Assembly (NCBI GenBank): GCA_036841525.1
Contig: DAITVZ010000002.1
Location: 62,001 to 126,000, forward strand
Source: JAAYEA01 sp012689325
Lineage (GTDB): Bacteria > Chloroflexota > Anaerolineae > JAAYEA01
DNA length: 64,000 nt
Reading direction: 5' to 3'
The position numbers and the translations under genes are program-made. The first letter of the stretch is position 1. Each line of letters begins with the position of its first letter. The notes below the pieces were generated by a model. The model was not told where the DNA came from, ran no database searches, and saw nothing but the letters and a program-made list of their open reading frames with translations. Below are positions 24,269-32,999 of the stretch, piece by piece.

Positions 24269-24506
24269 GGTTCGTTACCCTTTCTTGGAACGGTCCTCGG
24301 CCATCCGGCCGCGGGACAGGCGATTGTGAATTCGGCACCGTGACTCGGGGCGAGGCGTGGGCGCCTCCCCTGGCGACGGTGCTACGCGCTCTTGCCCATT
24401 GGGCGATCCACCCTATCGATCAGTCCGCTCTTGCGCATATCATACCTCGCTTCTCGCCGCTTTCGCCCGCGGCGGAGGGCTTCTCATTATCTCCAGTACC
24501 GCTCGA

Positions 24507-26363
24507 CTAGTCGTCCGCGGGCACGGCTTCCGCCACCAGGGCTGGCGCTTCCACCGTCTCCTGCTCCGCGAAGGGATTCACGCCTTGCTCCCTCTCGGCG
24601 CGGAACTGCCGCGTGTAGAGCCGGTAGTAGTGGCCCTTGGCCCGCAGCAGCTCGGCATGGGTGCCCATCTCGGTGACGCCGCCATTCTCGATGACGATGA
24701 TCCGATCGGCTCGCTTGATGGTGGAGAGCCGGTGCGCGATCACAAAGGTGGTGCGGCCTTCCATCACCCGCTCCATGCCCTGCTGGATCAGCGCCTCGGT
24801 CAGCGTGTCCACCGAGCTCGTTGCCTCGTCCATGATCAGGATTTCGGGCTGAGCAAGCACCGCCCGCGCCAGGCTGATCAACTGCTTCTGCCCGACGGAG
24901 AGCAGGTTGCCGCCCTCGCCCACCTCCTCGTCGTAGCCCTTGGGCATGTGGACGATGAACTCGTGGGCGCTGGCGATCCTCGCCGCCTCCTCCACCTCCT
25001 GATCGGTGGCCTCTAGCCTCCCGTACCGAATGTTCTCCCGGACGCTGCCGGAGAACAAGTGTGGCGTCTGCAGCACCACGCCCAGCCGCGACTGGATGGC
25101 GTGCAGCGAGAGCTCCGTATAGTCACGTCCGTCGATGAGGATGCGCCCCTCTTTCGGCTCATAGAACCGCCCAATCAAGTTCACGATGGTGGTCTTGCCG
25201 CCGCCAGTTGGGCCGACCAGGGCGATGGTCTCGCCCCGCCTGACCTGCAGCGAAAAGTCCTGCAACACCGGCTTGTCGTCCTCATAGCGAAAGCTCACGT
25301 GGTCGAACACGATGTCGCCCGCGATGGTCCCGGGGTCCACGGCGCCCTCGCGGTCCTGCACTTCCGGCACCGCGTCGATCAGCGAAAAGACCCGCTCCGC
25401 CGAGGCGATCGAGTTCTGCATCCCCGCATAGACCCTCGCCAGGTCTTGGATTGGCCACATCATGAACGTGATGTACGAGACGAAGGCCTGGATGCCGCCG
25501 ATGGTCAGGGCGCCGAGCTCCACCTGCAGGCCGCCATACCAGACGATGACCCCCACCACTAGGGCGCTGATGATCTGCACCGTCGGCAAAAAGAGCGCCG
25601 AAAGCCACGCTGCCCGGACCGCGGCACGGTACATCTCGCCCGTGAGGCCGCCGAACTCGTCCAGGTTCCGCTCCTCTCGGCAGAGCGCCTTGACCACGCG
25701 CACCCCGGTGATGTTCTCATTGTACGCCCCGGTGATCTTGCTGTTCACCTTGCGCACGTTGCGGTATTCCACGATGATCTTGGTCTTGAAGCGCACCGCC
25801 ACATAGACCAGGATCGGCACCATCGCGAACACCACCAGCGCCAGGCGCGCGTTGATCGTCGCCATGAACACCAGCGCCGTGGTGATATTCATCGTGGCCC
25901 AGACCACGTCCAACAGCCCCCAGGTCACCAGCTCGGCGATGCGCTCCGAGTCCGAGGTCACGCGAGACATGATCCAGCCGATCGGTGTCCGGCTATAGTA
26001 GCTGAACGACAGCGCCTGCAGGTGGTCGAACATCTTTTTCCGCAGGTCGTAGGTGATGCGCTCGCCCAGCACGCCGGCGTTCCGGATGAAAAAGAAGACG
26101 GTGACCGCCTGGATCAGCATCAGGCCAACGTAGGCAGCGGCGATCCCGGCCAGCGCCCCCCGGTTGCCGACGGCGATACCCTCGTCGATCATCCGCTTGC
26201 CCAGGTAGGTAAAGTACGAGTCGAGCACCGAGGTGACCGCGATGGCCGCCACGAACCCGATCAGCATCTTCCAGTGCGGCAAGGCCTGCTTCAGGATCCG
26301 CAGGACGGTCTTGCCGTTGAACTGGGTAGTGAACTCCTCTTCCTCAAAGTAGGCCTCAGACAC
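24507..26363 (-). CDS. ABC exporter half-transporter, catalytic-site subunit (second pair)
   Basis: 618 residues with an ABC transmembrane domain and ATPase domain: Walker [10 protein letters not shown], signature LSVGQ (altered from LSGGQ), Walker B IMDEA with the catalytic Glu, and VIAHRLST switch histidine. The GTG start has GGGAGG upstream and overlaps the stop of the partner gene by 8 bp; a longer frame inside the partner lacks a ribosome site. As in the first exporter, the altered signature pairs with the partner's Asp Walker B. The C-terminus carries a short acidic extension ([12 protein letters not shown]). Substrate unknown; no regulator gene adjoins. Confidence 0.9.
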   Translation of the reverse strand: MSEAYFEEEEFTTQFNGKTVLRILKQALPHWKMLIGFVAAIAVTSVLDSYFTYLGKRMIDEGIAVGNRGALAGIAAAYVGLMLIQAVTVFFFIRNAGVLGERITYDLRKKMFDHLQALSFSYYSRTPIGWIMSRVTSDSERIAELVTWGLLDVVWATMNITTALVFMATINARLALVVFAMVPILVYVAVRFKTKIIVEYRNVRKVNSKITGAYNENITGVRVVKALCREERNLDEFGGLTGEMYRAAVRAAWLSALFLPTVQIISALVVGVIVWYGGLQVELGALTIGGIQAFVSYITFMMWPIQDLARVYAGMQNSIASAERVFSLIDAVPEVQDREGAVDPGTIAGDIVFDHVSFRYEDDKPVLQDFSLQVRRGETIALVGPTGGGKTTIVNLIGRFYEPKEGRILIDGRDYTELSLHAIQSRLGVVLQTPHLFSGSVRENIRYGRLEATDQEVEEAARIASAHEFIVHMPKGYDEEVGEGGNLLSVGQKQLISLARAVLAQPEILIMDEATSSVDTLTEALIQQGMERVMEGRTTFVIAHRLSTIKRADRIIVIENGGVTEMGTHAELLRAKGHYYRLYTRQFRAEREQGVNPFAEQETVEAPALVAEAVPADD

Positions 26364-28167
26364 CGCTGACCTCCCTTTCCAGCTCAGCCTCGATCCGAGC
26401 CTGCATGTCATAGATGCGACGATAGGTGCCGCCGGTCGCCAGCAGCTCTTGGTGCGTCCCGCGCTCCACGATGCGCCCCTTGTCCATAACCAGGATGGCG
26501 TCGGCGTTCTGCACGCTCTGCACCCGGTGGGCGATGATAAAGGTGGTGCGGTCCTGCATGAGCTTCTCCAGAGCCTCCCGAATATCGGCCTCGGTCTCGG
26601 TGTCCACCGAGGAGGTCGAGTCGTCCAGGATTAGGATTCGCGGGTTCTTGAGCAGCGTTCGCGCGATGGAGACGCGCTGCTTCTGCCCGCCGGAGAGCGT
26701 GACGCCTTTCTCGCCCACCAGGGTCTTGTAGCCCTCGGGGAAGGTCATGATCACGTCGTGGATGGCAGCGGCGCGCGCCGCCGCTTCCACCTCCTCGTCG
26801 GAGACCTCCCGCCCCACCCCGTAGGTGATGTTCTCGCGGATGCTCCGGGAGAAGAGGAAGGGCTCCTGCTCCACGATGCCGATCTGCTGCCGCAGATAGC
26901 GCCGCGGGTAGCGATTGAGCTCCACACCATCCAGCCGCAGGCTTCCGCCGCTGTACTCGTAGAACCGCGGCAGAAGGTTGACCAGCGAGGTCTTGCCCGA
27001 GCCAGTCGACCCGAGCAGGGCGACCACCGCCCCCGGGGCGCAGTGCAAGTCGATATCCTCCAGCACCGCCTGATCCCCCTCGTAGGCAAAACTCACTCGG
27101 TCGAAAGCCACCTCGCCGCGCACCGGCCCCTCGGGCAGATAGTCGCCCTCGTCCATGGGTTCGCGGTCCTGCTTGATGATCTCGACGAGACGCCCGTAAG
27201 ACACCAGCCCGGTTGAGGTCTGCACGATCAGCCGGCCAAGGTTGCGCATCGGCCAAATGATCCGCGTGATCAGCGCCGTATAGGCCAGGTAGGTGCCCAC
27301 CGAGATGTCCCCATTGATGGCCATCAGCGCGCCGACGATGTACCCGCCCACCATCTGGACCCCGCACAGGATATCCGTGAGCGGCCAGTAGGTGGCGTGC
27401 ATGTTGGTCATCTTTTTGCCGCGGCGGAACTTTTCGATGTTCTCGGCCTCGAACTTGGCCCGCTCATAATCCTGCCGCGCAAAGGCCTTCACCACGCGCA
27501 CGCCGCTGAGGTTCTCCTGCAACACGGTGGAGAGTTTGGCCTCCTGTTCCTGATAGCCTTCATAGACCTTGGAGACCCGCCGGAAAAAGTAGACCGAGAC
27601 CGCCACGACGGGCGGGATCACCAGCACTGAGATCAGCCCCAGTTGCCAGCTCAGGTTCAGCAACGCGGCCCAGTTGATCGCGAACGAGATCGCGATGCGA
27701 GCCATGCCGATGGCCTGATCGGCGTAGAAACGACGCACGGCATCCACATCGGACGTGGACCGCTGAATCAGGTCTCCGGTCTTGGTCTTGCTGTGATAGG
27801 CAAAGGAGAGCCGCTGCACCTGGTCGAATAGATAGTTGCGCAGCCGCCGGATGATGCCCTCCGACGTCTTGGCAGTGAGCCAGCCGCTCAGCAGGCTTGA
27901 TCCGCCCTCCAGCGCCGCCAGGCCCACAAAGCCCGCCGCCACCCAAGCCAGAATGGCCGTGCCCCGATTCTGCCCCAGCACATGGTCCACAAAGTAGGCG
28001 AGCAAGAGATAGGTCGTCGTCTTGGCGATGGTGGCCACCGCGAGGCTGAGCGTGGCCCAGAGATAAGGAAGGCGATAGCCGGTCGCCAGCCGCCAGAGCC
28101 CCAGCAGTCGGTTGTCCGAAAGCGTCGCCCGCAGGTCGAGATAGGTTCGCTTGTCAGTTGCCGCCAT
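26356..28167 (-). CDS. ABC exporter half-transporter, degenerate-site subunit (second pair)
   Basis: 603 residues. Six-helix domain then ATPase: Walker [10 protein letters not shown], signature LSGGQKQR intact, Walker B LILDDS with Asp in place of the catalytic Glu, switch histidine retained (IIAHRVQS). This is the non-canonical member of a heterodimeric exporter; it keeps the histidine that the 14-kb paralogue has lost. ATG preceded by AAGGGGA. A longer in-frame start upstream lacks support. The pair is organised in the reverse subunit relationship of expression to none: here too the degenerate subunit is encoded first, as in the MarR-controlled pair. Confidence 0.9.
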   Translation of the reverse strand: MAATDKRTYLDLRATLSDNRLLGLWRLATGYRLPYLWATLSLAVATIAKTTTYLLLAYFVDHVLGQNRGTAILAWVAAGFVGLAALEGGSSLLSGWLTAKTSEGIIRRLRNYLFDQVQRLSFAYHSKTKTGDLIQRSTSDVDAVRRFYADQAIGMARIAISFAINWAALLNLSWQLGLISVLVIPPVVAVSVYFFRRVSKVYEGYQEQEAKLSTVLQENLSGVRVVKAFARQDYERAKFEAENIEKFRRGKKMTNMHATYWPLTDILCGVQMVGGYIVGALMAINGDISVGTYLAYTALITRIIWPMRNLGRLIVQTSTGLVSYGRLVEIIKQDREPMDEGDYLPEGPVRGEVAFDRVSFAYEGDQAVLEDIDLHCAPGAVVALLGSTGSGKTSLVNLLPRFYEYSGGSLRLDGVELNRYPRRYLRQQIGIVEQEPFLFSRSIRENITYGVGREVSDEEVEAAARAAAIHDVIMTFPEGYKTLVGEKGVTLSGGQKQRVSIARTLLKNPRILILDDSTSSVDTETEADIREALEKLMQDRTTFIIAHRVQSVQNADAILVMDKGRIVERGTHQELLATGGTYRRIYDMQARIEAELEREVSGV

Positions 28168-28225
28168 AGTAGTCCCCTTCCCTGACGCAGGTTCGCTGCC
28201 GCCCCCTGGCGCGCAGACCCACGTT

Positions 28226-28234
28226 ACTATAGCA
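28226..28234 (-). promoter_or_regulatory. Possible extended -10 promoter of the second ABC exporter
   Basis: TGC-TATAGT on the minus strand, about 60 nt before the ATG, inside an imperfect dyad (ACTATAG...CTAGT). No good -35 box is visible. Confidence 0.35.
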
Positions 28235-28286
28235 CACATACATGTCTAGTGGCGTCATATTCCTGCGCGAGACTAGAAAATTCGTT

Positions 28287-29471
28287 CTATTCAGGCAAAG
28301 TCTCATAGATCTTGAGATAGTTGTAGTACCGCGTCTCGGAGATCTCTCCCGCCTCGACGGCGCGCCGCACGGCGCACTCGGGCTCATCCAGGTGGACGCA
28401 GTCCGAGAAACGGCAATCGCCCGCCGTCAAGAACTCGGGATAGTACCCCGCCAGCTCGTCGCGGTGCAACCCGCTGAGCCCAAACTCGCGAATGCCCGGA
28501 GTGTCCACCACGTACCCGCCCATCTCCAGCGGGAGCATGTTCACCTGTGTGGTGGTGTGGCGCCCCTCGTGCCAATGGTCGCTCACGTCCCGCACCCGGA
28601 TATCCAGGCCGGGCTGGATCGCCTTCAGCAGTGAGCTCTTGCCAACGCCGGACATGCCGGCCAACACGGTCACCTTGTCCCGCAGCAGCCCCCGCAGTTG
28701 CTTGATGCCTCGCCCCTCCATGGCGCTGGTGTAGATCACCTCATAGCCCAACTGGATGTAGGGCTTCATCTCGGCGCGGCACTCGGCCAGGCTCTCCGCC
28801 AGGTCTGTCTTGTTCACGCAGATCACCGGCGTGAGGTTGTGCAGCCTGGAAGAGACGAGATAGCGATCGATCAGTTCCAGCCAGATGTGCGGCTCTCGCC
28901 AGGAGGCCACGATCAGCACCTGGTCCACATTGGCCACGATCACCTGGTTCAAATGGCCATAGAACACGTCTGGGCGGGCCAAGACGCTGCGGCGCGGCAG
29001 CACCCGCTCAATGACACCCTCTTGCTCCAGGGACTCGCTGAACAGCACATCGTCGCCCACCGCGACGATATTGGTATAGTTGGTGTCTTCCACCGAGAGG
29101 GAGCCCCGCACCGAGCAGAGCAACTCGCGCTCCTCCACCCGAACGCGATAGAGTCCCGCGGCCACCTCTACCACCAGGCCCCGCATCCAGCCTTCGCCCA
29201 CCGGCTGCTCCTCTTGGGGCTTTCGATCCAGCTCAATGGTGGTCGCCGTCACGGTGTCGCGCCAGGCGGACTGCTCCCCATGGGGCATCACCCGCTCGTT
29301 TCGATCATAGTCGACGTCCAGCCAGTCCTCCGGATCAGAAAAGGTGAACTGGTTCCACTCTTTCTGGCGAGTCCGCTTGGGTTTCCGGTTAGGGCGAACC
29401 TCTTTGTGCTCCGCCCGAGCCGCCTTCTCTTCCCGCCACTGCTGTATCGCTTTCTCTTTCCGCGTTGCCAC
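28287..29471 (-). CDS. rsgA: Ribosome small subunit-dependent GTPase A
   Basis: 394 residues, circularly permuted GTPase that assists late 30S assembly. An N-terminal basic extension (about 1-90, KxxKRTRQKEW) precedes the OB fold. The GTPase motifs occur in permuted order: VNKTDL (G4), YTSA (G5), GMSGVGKSS (G1), TTTQ (G2) and DTPGI (G3). The C-terminal zinc knuckle is DCRFSDCVHLDEPECAV (Cys, Cys, His, Cys). GTG start chosen because GGAGGG lies 9 nt upstream and because an earlier in-frame GTG would read through a terminator hairpin. The long basic N-terminus exceeds the E. coli protein by roughly 40 residues. Confidence 0.93.
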   Translation of the reverse strand: MATRKEKAIQQWREEKAARAEHKEVRPNRKPKRTRQKEWNQFTFSDPEDWLDVDYDRNERVMPHGEQSAWRDTVTATTIELDRKPQEEQPVGEGWMRGLVVEVAAGLYRVRVEERELLCSVRGSLSVEDTNYTNIVAVGDDVLFSESLEQEGVIERVLPRRSVLARPDVFYGHLNQVIVANVDQVLIVASWREPHIWLELIDRYLVSSRLHNLTPVICVNKTDLAESLAECRAEMKPYIQLGYEVIYTSAMEGRGIKQLRGLLRDKVTVLAGMSGVGKSSLLKAIQPGLDIRVRDVSDHWHEGRHTTTQVNMLPLEMGGYVVDTPGIREFGLSGLHRDELAGYYPEFLTAGDCRFSDCVHLDEPECAVRRAVEAGEISETRYYNYLKIYETLPE

Positions 29472-29497
29472 GATCCATACCCTCCGAAACAGGACGC

Positions 29498-29533
29498 AAA
29501 AGCGGGGCCACGACCTGGCTCGTGGCCCCGCTT
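29498..29533 (-). terminator. Terminator/attenuator hairpin in the rsgA leader
   Basis: On the minus strand a perfect 14-bp stem (AAGCGGGGCCACGA / TCGTGGCCCCGCTT) with loop GCCAGG ends in TTTT, 27 nt before the rsgA start codon. No separate promoter is visible between it and rsgA. Confidence 0.7.
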
Positions 29534-29576
29534 GGCGGACTCGTCCCTGGGACGCCCTGCCCTTGAGACACAAAAA

Positions 29577-29586
29577 GGCCACGAGC
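29577..29586 (-). promoter_or_regulatory. Possible anti-terminator segment in the rsgA leader
   Basis: The RNA segment GCUCGUGGCC is perfectly complementary over 10 nt to the 5' arm and loop of the rsgA terminator (GGCCACGAGC), so pairing would prevent the terminator. It begins at the last base of a TAG that ends a potential 7-codon frame (MSGDLIA, 29609 down to 29586), so a terminating ribosome would cover it. That mini-frame has no clear ribosome site. Confidence 0.35.
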
Positions 29587-29640
29587 TATGCGATCAAGTC
29601 GCCACTCATGGCCAGGGGGTCTAGCAACTGCAAGAGGGCG

Positions 29641-29733
29641 TCAAGCGCCCTTTTCGATCCGATTGGCCCGAGAGTGGAAGACAGGATCGACGAAACAAAC
29701 AGCGATGCTGGCATTACCATAGCTTCTGTTCAT
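29641..29733 (-). CDS. Short leader ORF (30 aa) upstream of rsgA
   Basis: A 30-codon frame beginning MNRSYGNASIAV and ending RIEKGA. Its ATG has a strong GGAAGGAG 9 nt upstream and it follows a near-consensus promoter by about 50 nt. The stop codon lies in the loop of a small hairpin (GGGCG CTTGA CGCCC). I do not recognise the peptide. The strong ribosome site argues that it is translated; it could be a leader peptide for the downstream attenuator or an independent small protein. One cysteine, no transmembrane helix. Confidence 0.45.
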   Translation of the reverse strand: MNRSYGNASIAVCFVDPVFHSRANRIEKGA

Positions 29734-29786
29734 GCGACTCGTCTCCTTCCTCTGGGCTAGCTTGCCACTCGAGCAAGCCAAGGGTT

Positions 29787-29815
29787 ATTCTACACCTATT
29801 CCGCGCACAAGTCAA
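29787..29815 (-). promoter_or_regulatory. sigma70-type promoter of the leader ORF and rsgA
   Basis: TTGACT, 17-bp spacer, TAGAAT on the minus strand. The transcript would begin near 29780 and run about 310 nt to rsgA. Besides the leader ORF and hairpins, nothing else is seen in this gene-poor stretch. Confidence 0.75.
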
Positions 29816-29855
29816 ATCGGATGGGCCATGTTCGCAGGCCCAACCAGCCCGGGCA

Positions 29856-30668
29856 TCAACCGAGGGCCACGTCCAGGGTCATCATCACCGCGAAACCCAA
29901 CATCGCCCCCATGGTCGCCAGGTTCGTGTCACCCCCCATTTGCGATTCGGGGATCAGCTCCTCCACCACCACAAAGATCATAGCCCCCGCGGCAAAGGCC
30001 AGCGCATAGGGCAACAGCGGCTGCACCAGGATCACCGCCAGCGCGCCCAAGACCCCCGCGACGGGCTCCACCATCCCAGAGAGCTGCCCATAGAAGAAGG
30101 CCTTGGCCGGCGACATTCCCTCTCGGCGCAGCGGGATGGAGACCGAGGCGCCCTCGGGAAAATTCTGGAGGCCAATCCCCAGTGCCAGCACCATCGCCGC
30201 CCCCAACGACGCTTCCGGCAGGCCAACGGCCAGGCCGCCAAAGGCCACCCCCACCGCCAATCCCTCGGGGATGTTGTGAATGGTGATGGCCAGCACCAGC
30301 AGGACGCTGCGCTTCCAACTCGTCTTGATCCCTTCGGCCTCGGCGGTCGGCAGGCCCAGATGCAAGTGCGGCAACACCATGTCCACCAGGCGCAGGAACC
30401 CGCCGCCCAGCAGAAAACCGATGAGGGGCGGCACCCAGACGACGCCACCCGCGGCCTCCACCATGGCGATGGCGGGGGCCAGCAACGACCAGTAGCTGGC
30501 GGCGATCATCACGCCGGCGGCAAAGCCAAGCATGACGTCCAGCACGCGCCGCGTCACGCTGCGAAAGGGAAAAACGAGCGCAGCCCCCAGCGCCGTCACG
30601 AACCAGGTAAAAAGCGTCCCCAATAGCGCCTGCACCATGGGGCTCTGCTCCGCGAACCAGCTCAGCAT
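29856..30668 (-). CDS. ZIP family divalent metal transporter
   Basis: 270 residues with about eight transmembrane helices. Helix 4 carries [12 protein letters not shown] and helix 5 [10 protein letters not shown], the paired metal-site motifs of ZIP transporters (H, N, E / N, E). EELIPES in a later helix is the usual third element. A histidine-rich short loop (PHLHLG) is in the cytosolic segment. The closest group is ZupT/GufA-like Zn/Fe importers. ATG preceded by GGAGGCAG; longer frames extend into the neighbouring UroD-like gene. Third gene of a unit with two UroD-like genes, which need zinc in many members. Confidence 0.9.
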   Translation of the reverse strand: MLSWFAEQSPMVQALLGTLFTWFVTALGAALVFPFRSVTRRVLDVMLGFAAGVMIAASYWSLLAPAIAMVEAAGGVVWVPPLIGFLLGGGFLRLVDMVLPHLHLGLPTAEAEGIKTSWKRSVLLVLAITIHNIPEGLAVGVAFGGLAVGLPEASLGAAMVLALGIGLQNFPEGASVSIPLRREGMSPAKAFFYGQLSGMVEPVAGVLGALAVILVQPLLPYALAFAAGAMIFVVVEELIPESQMGGDTNLATMGAMLGFAVMMTLDVALG

Positions 30669-30709
30669 CTCTGCCTCCTCAGGTTTCCTCTGCTTGGCCC
30701 GTGCTCCGA

Positions 30710-31783
30710 TCAACCATACTTGGCGATGAGGGCCTCGGCCTCGTCGCGGCGGCTGGCGCTCACCGAGCCGATGAGGGCGATCCCCTCCGCGCTGCCCAGC
30801 TCCTTCGCGACGTGTTCCAGCACCTCCGGCCCGCCCGAGAGCTGGATGAGCTTGCCGGCTTCGCGAACCTTGCGATAGATGTGCGTCCAGTGGCGATAGT
30901 CTGGCTTGCCATCCCCATAGATCCACTGGATTCCCTTGAGTTCCGGGATGCTCAACAGCGAGTCCAGGTGCGGCAACTGGCCCACTCCGTCCAGGTGGTA
31001 GAAGGCATTGCCCAGCCGCTTGCAGGAGGCGACCAACTCGGGTTTGACGAACTCGTCGAACATGGCCGGGCTGATCATATAGCAGAAGTCGCACTGCAGC
31101 ATATAGTAGGGCGCCTCGGAGTACAGTGGCGTCCAGCACGTGTAGCCCGGATTGCTCGGCCGCAAGATGGCATTGATCTCGCTAAAGTATCGCCACCACA
31201 TCCGATGCGCCTCCCAGGTGACCCGCTTGACCTCGTCCGGGGCATCGTACAGGTCCAGCAGCAGCCGGTGGCTGGGCCGAAAGGTCGAGACGACATCGAG
31301 GTTGCCGCCCAGGTCGGTCATGCCCACCTGCACCTGGCCCTGCCAGCGACCGGCGGCAGCCTGGGTGATCCCCCTGACGCGATTGAGCCAGACCTCGCTC
31401 TGGTCATGCTCCAGGTGGATCTCCGCGATAGGCCGCTCCTCGGGCGCATGGAACCACACTGTCGCTTCCCCGAGCTCGGTGCGCGCGCCCAGAAAGGCGG
31501 CGATCACGCCCGGGCCAAAGTCGACAAAGCGCGAGGGAAAGGCATCCCCGATATAGTCGGCGCAAGAGAGATCATAGTCCCAGCGGTCCACCACCTCCTC
31601 CGCCGGAACAGAGAAATCGTAATGCGCGGTGCGCCGCGCCGGGGGCAGGGCCGGCTCCGGGCGGCCGGGGTCGCGGCCCGCCACGGTGAGCTGGATCAGC
31701 GGCCTCCCGAGCTTGCCCGCCCACCACAAGCGCGCGTTCTCTCGGATGCGCTCCCAACGCTCAGGGGCAAAGTCGATTGGCAT
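30710..31783 (-). CDS. Uroporphyrinogen decarboxylase-like protein
   Basis: 357-residue UroD-superfamily TIM barrel. Recognisable blocks: [34 protein letters not shown] (active-site strand and 'P..f..f..P'), [32 protein letters not shown] and the C-terminal [19 protein letters not shown]. The zinc-type HxCGN motif is replaced by HLDGVG. The sequence is closer to plant- or sugar-associated 'trimethylamine corrinoid-like' UroD proteins than to HemE. ATG preceded by GGAGGAG. Ends 41 bp before the ZIP gene. Reaction unknown. Confidence 0.7.
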   Translation of the reverse strand: MPIDFAPERWERIRENARLWWAGKLGRPLIQLTVAGRDPGRPEPALPPARRTAHYDFSVPAEEVVDRWDYDLSCADYIGDAFPSRFVDFGPGVIAAFLGARTELGEATVWFHAPEERPIAEIHLEHDQSEVWLNRVRGITQAAAGRWQGQVQVGMTDLGGNLDVVSTFRPSHRLLLDLYDAPDEVKRVTWEAHRMWWRYFSEINAILRPSNPGYTCWTPLYSEAPYYMLQCDFCYMISPAMFDEFVKPELVASCKRLGNAFYHLDGVGQLPHLDSLLSIPELKGIQWIYGDGKPDYRHWTHIYRKVREAGKLIQLSGGPEVLEHVAKELGSAEGIALIGSVSASRRDEAEALIAKYG

Positions 31784-31830
31784 CTCTCCTCCCAGACTCG
31801 CGCCAGCCGTTGCGGCTGGGCGCCGGTGGC

Positions 31831-32886
31831 TCAATAGGGGTGGTTCAGCACCGCCTCGCGCAGCGCGAGATAGTTGGCCAGCGGCACCTCGTTGTTGAGC
31901 TCGGTAGAGGAGCCGATCATGATGCGACCCTCGGCCGCGTCAATGGCCCGATGCACCGCCTCGCTCACCTGCTCCGGCGTGCCCAGCGGCAGCAGCTGCG
32001 ATACGTCGATCCCGCCGCACATGAACAGGTGCGGGTGGCATCGGTGGATGTCGCCCACGTCCATCCCCGCCAGCACCTCGATGGGGTTGAGGCCGTCGAT
32101 GCCGGCCTCCACCAGGCCGCCCAGGACCAGGTTGAGGTTCCCGTCCGAATGGAACAGCACCTTGATACCTTGGCGATGATAAGCCGCGGTCACGCGGGCC
32201 AGCCGGCCAAAGTAATGCTCGCGGAACCACTTGGGCGAGAGCATGGGCGCGGTCTTGAAGGCGACGTCATCGCCGATCATCACCGCCTCGATGCCGTGGT
32301 TGGGCGGCAGGTGCTCCAGCCAGTTCACCGTCTGCACGGTGCTCATCTCGATCAGTTCGTCGATCAGGTCCGGATAGTCGGCCATATAGTAGCAAAAGTG
32401 GTCAAAGCCGATCTCGCCATAGACCCCCTGCACCCCCACGCCGGGGCCGCCCGGGAAGAAGAACACCTCGCCTAGCCGCCGACGGTGGTTGGTGATGGAT
32501 TCGAGGGAGCGCTCCAGGCTCGCTTGTCGTTCCGCGGTCCAGGACGGATCATAGGCGTCCAGTTGCGCGCGCTTGGCCGCGGCATAGGCCGCCGAATCCG
32601 CATAGGCCACATGCTCATCCCAGATCGTCCAGCGGAAAAAGCGCCGCTTCCGCCCGTCGGGGAGGACCTCGGTGCGTTCGTGCTCCGGCAAGCGCACCAG
32701 TGGTCGCGTGGCGTCCACGGCTGGCTCAAAAGCGCGAAAGACCACCTGCGCCGCGTTCTCGACGGTCAGCGTCTCCCCTGCGAAGTGGCTGACCACGGCG
32801 TCGTTGCGTAACAAGTCGTACAGCGGCGCCCGATCCGGCATTTGCCCGTGGAGCACCGCGCGCACCCGTTCGATGGAACCCTTCAT
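31831..32886 (-). CDS. Uroporphyrinogen decarboxylase-like protein
   Basis: 351 residues. MIGDDVAFKTAPMLSPKWFREHYFGRL is the 'DD...kgP..SP..f..f..P' block typical of MtaA/CmuA-type methyltransferases. VLFHSDGNLNLVLGGLVEAGIDGLNPIE contains HSDGN at the place of the zinc HxCGN motif. LFMCGGIDVSQLLPLGTPEQV is the 'GGID...L..Gt.eeV' block and retains a cysteine. The start is MKGSIERVRAVLHGQMPDRAPLYD, with the M-P-D-R-x-P signature of corrinoid-linked UroD proteins. First gene of the UroD-UroD-ZIP unit; its promoter overlaps that of the divergent UroD-like gene. Confidence 0.78.
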   Translation of the reverse strand: MKGSIERVRAVLHGQMPDRAPLYDLLRNDAVVSHFAGETLTVENAAQVVFRAFEPAVDATRPLVRLPEHERTEVLPDGRKRRFFRWTIWDEHVAYADSAAYAAAKRAQLDAYDPSWTAERQASLERSLESITNHRRRLGEVFFFPGGPGVGVQGVYGEIGFDHFCYYMADYPDLIDELIEMSTVQTVNWLEHLPPNHGIEAVMIGDDVAFKTAPMLSPKWFREHYFGRLARVTAAYHRQGIKVLFHSDGNLNLVLGGLVEAGIDGLNPIEVLAGMDVGDIHRCHPHLFMCGGIDVSQLLPLGTPEQVSEAVHRAIDAAEGRIMIGSSTELNNEVPLANYLALREAVLNHPY

Positions 32887-32913
32887 GCGCCCTCCTGGCC
32901 TGTGATTCGCTGC

Positions 32914-32942
32914 AAGATAGCCAGTTTGGCCCCAGTTGTCAA
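32914..32942 (-). promoter_or_regulatory. sigma70-type promoter, minus strand, UroD-UroD-ZIP unit
   Basis: TTGACA, 17-bp spacer, TATCTT. The -35 box lies inside the CCCAGTTG/CAACTGGG palindrome. Confidence 0.75.
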
Positions 32943-32947
32943 CTGGG
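32931..32947. promoter_or_regulatory. Palindromic operator candidate shared by divergent promoters
   Basis: Perfect 8-bp inverted repeat CCCAGTTG-T-CAACTGGG. It contains the overlapping -35 boxes of both divergent promoters, so one bound regulator would control both UroD-like transcripts. Confidence 0.5.
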
Positions 32948-32965
32948 AGCCACCCGGCGTATAAT
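32936..32965 (+). promoter_or_regulatory. sigma70-type promoter, plus strand, UroD-like gene
   Basis: TTGTCA, 18-bp spacer, TATAAT, about 35 nt before the start codon. Confidence 0.7.
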
Positions 32966-32999
32966 TCCCCCAGTTCGATCGCACAGGAGGATAGACGAC

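Noticed and set aside
24269..24506. Hidden gene between the ABC exporter and the RIO kinase
   Set aside because: The 238 bp show only weak dyads and a poor -10 candidate; frames there lack ribosome sites and family motifs.
29472..29582. Longer RsgA N-terminus from an upstream GTG
   Set aside because: The extra sequence would run through a 14-bp terminator hairpin and has no ribosome site; the GTG behind GGAGGG is better.
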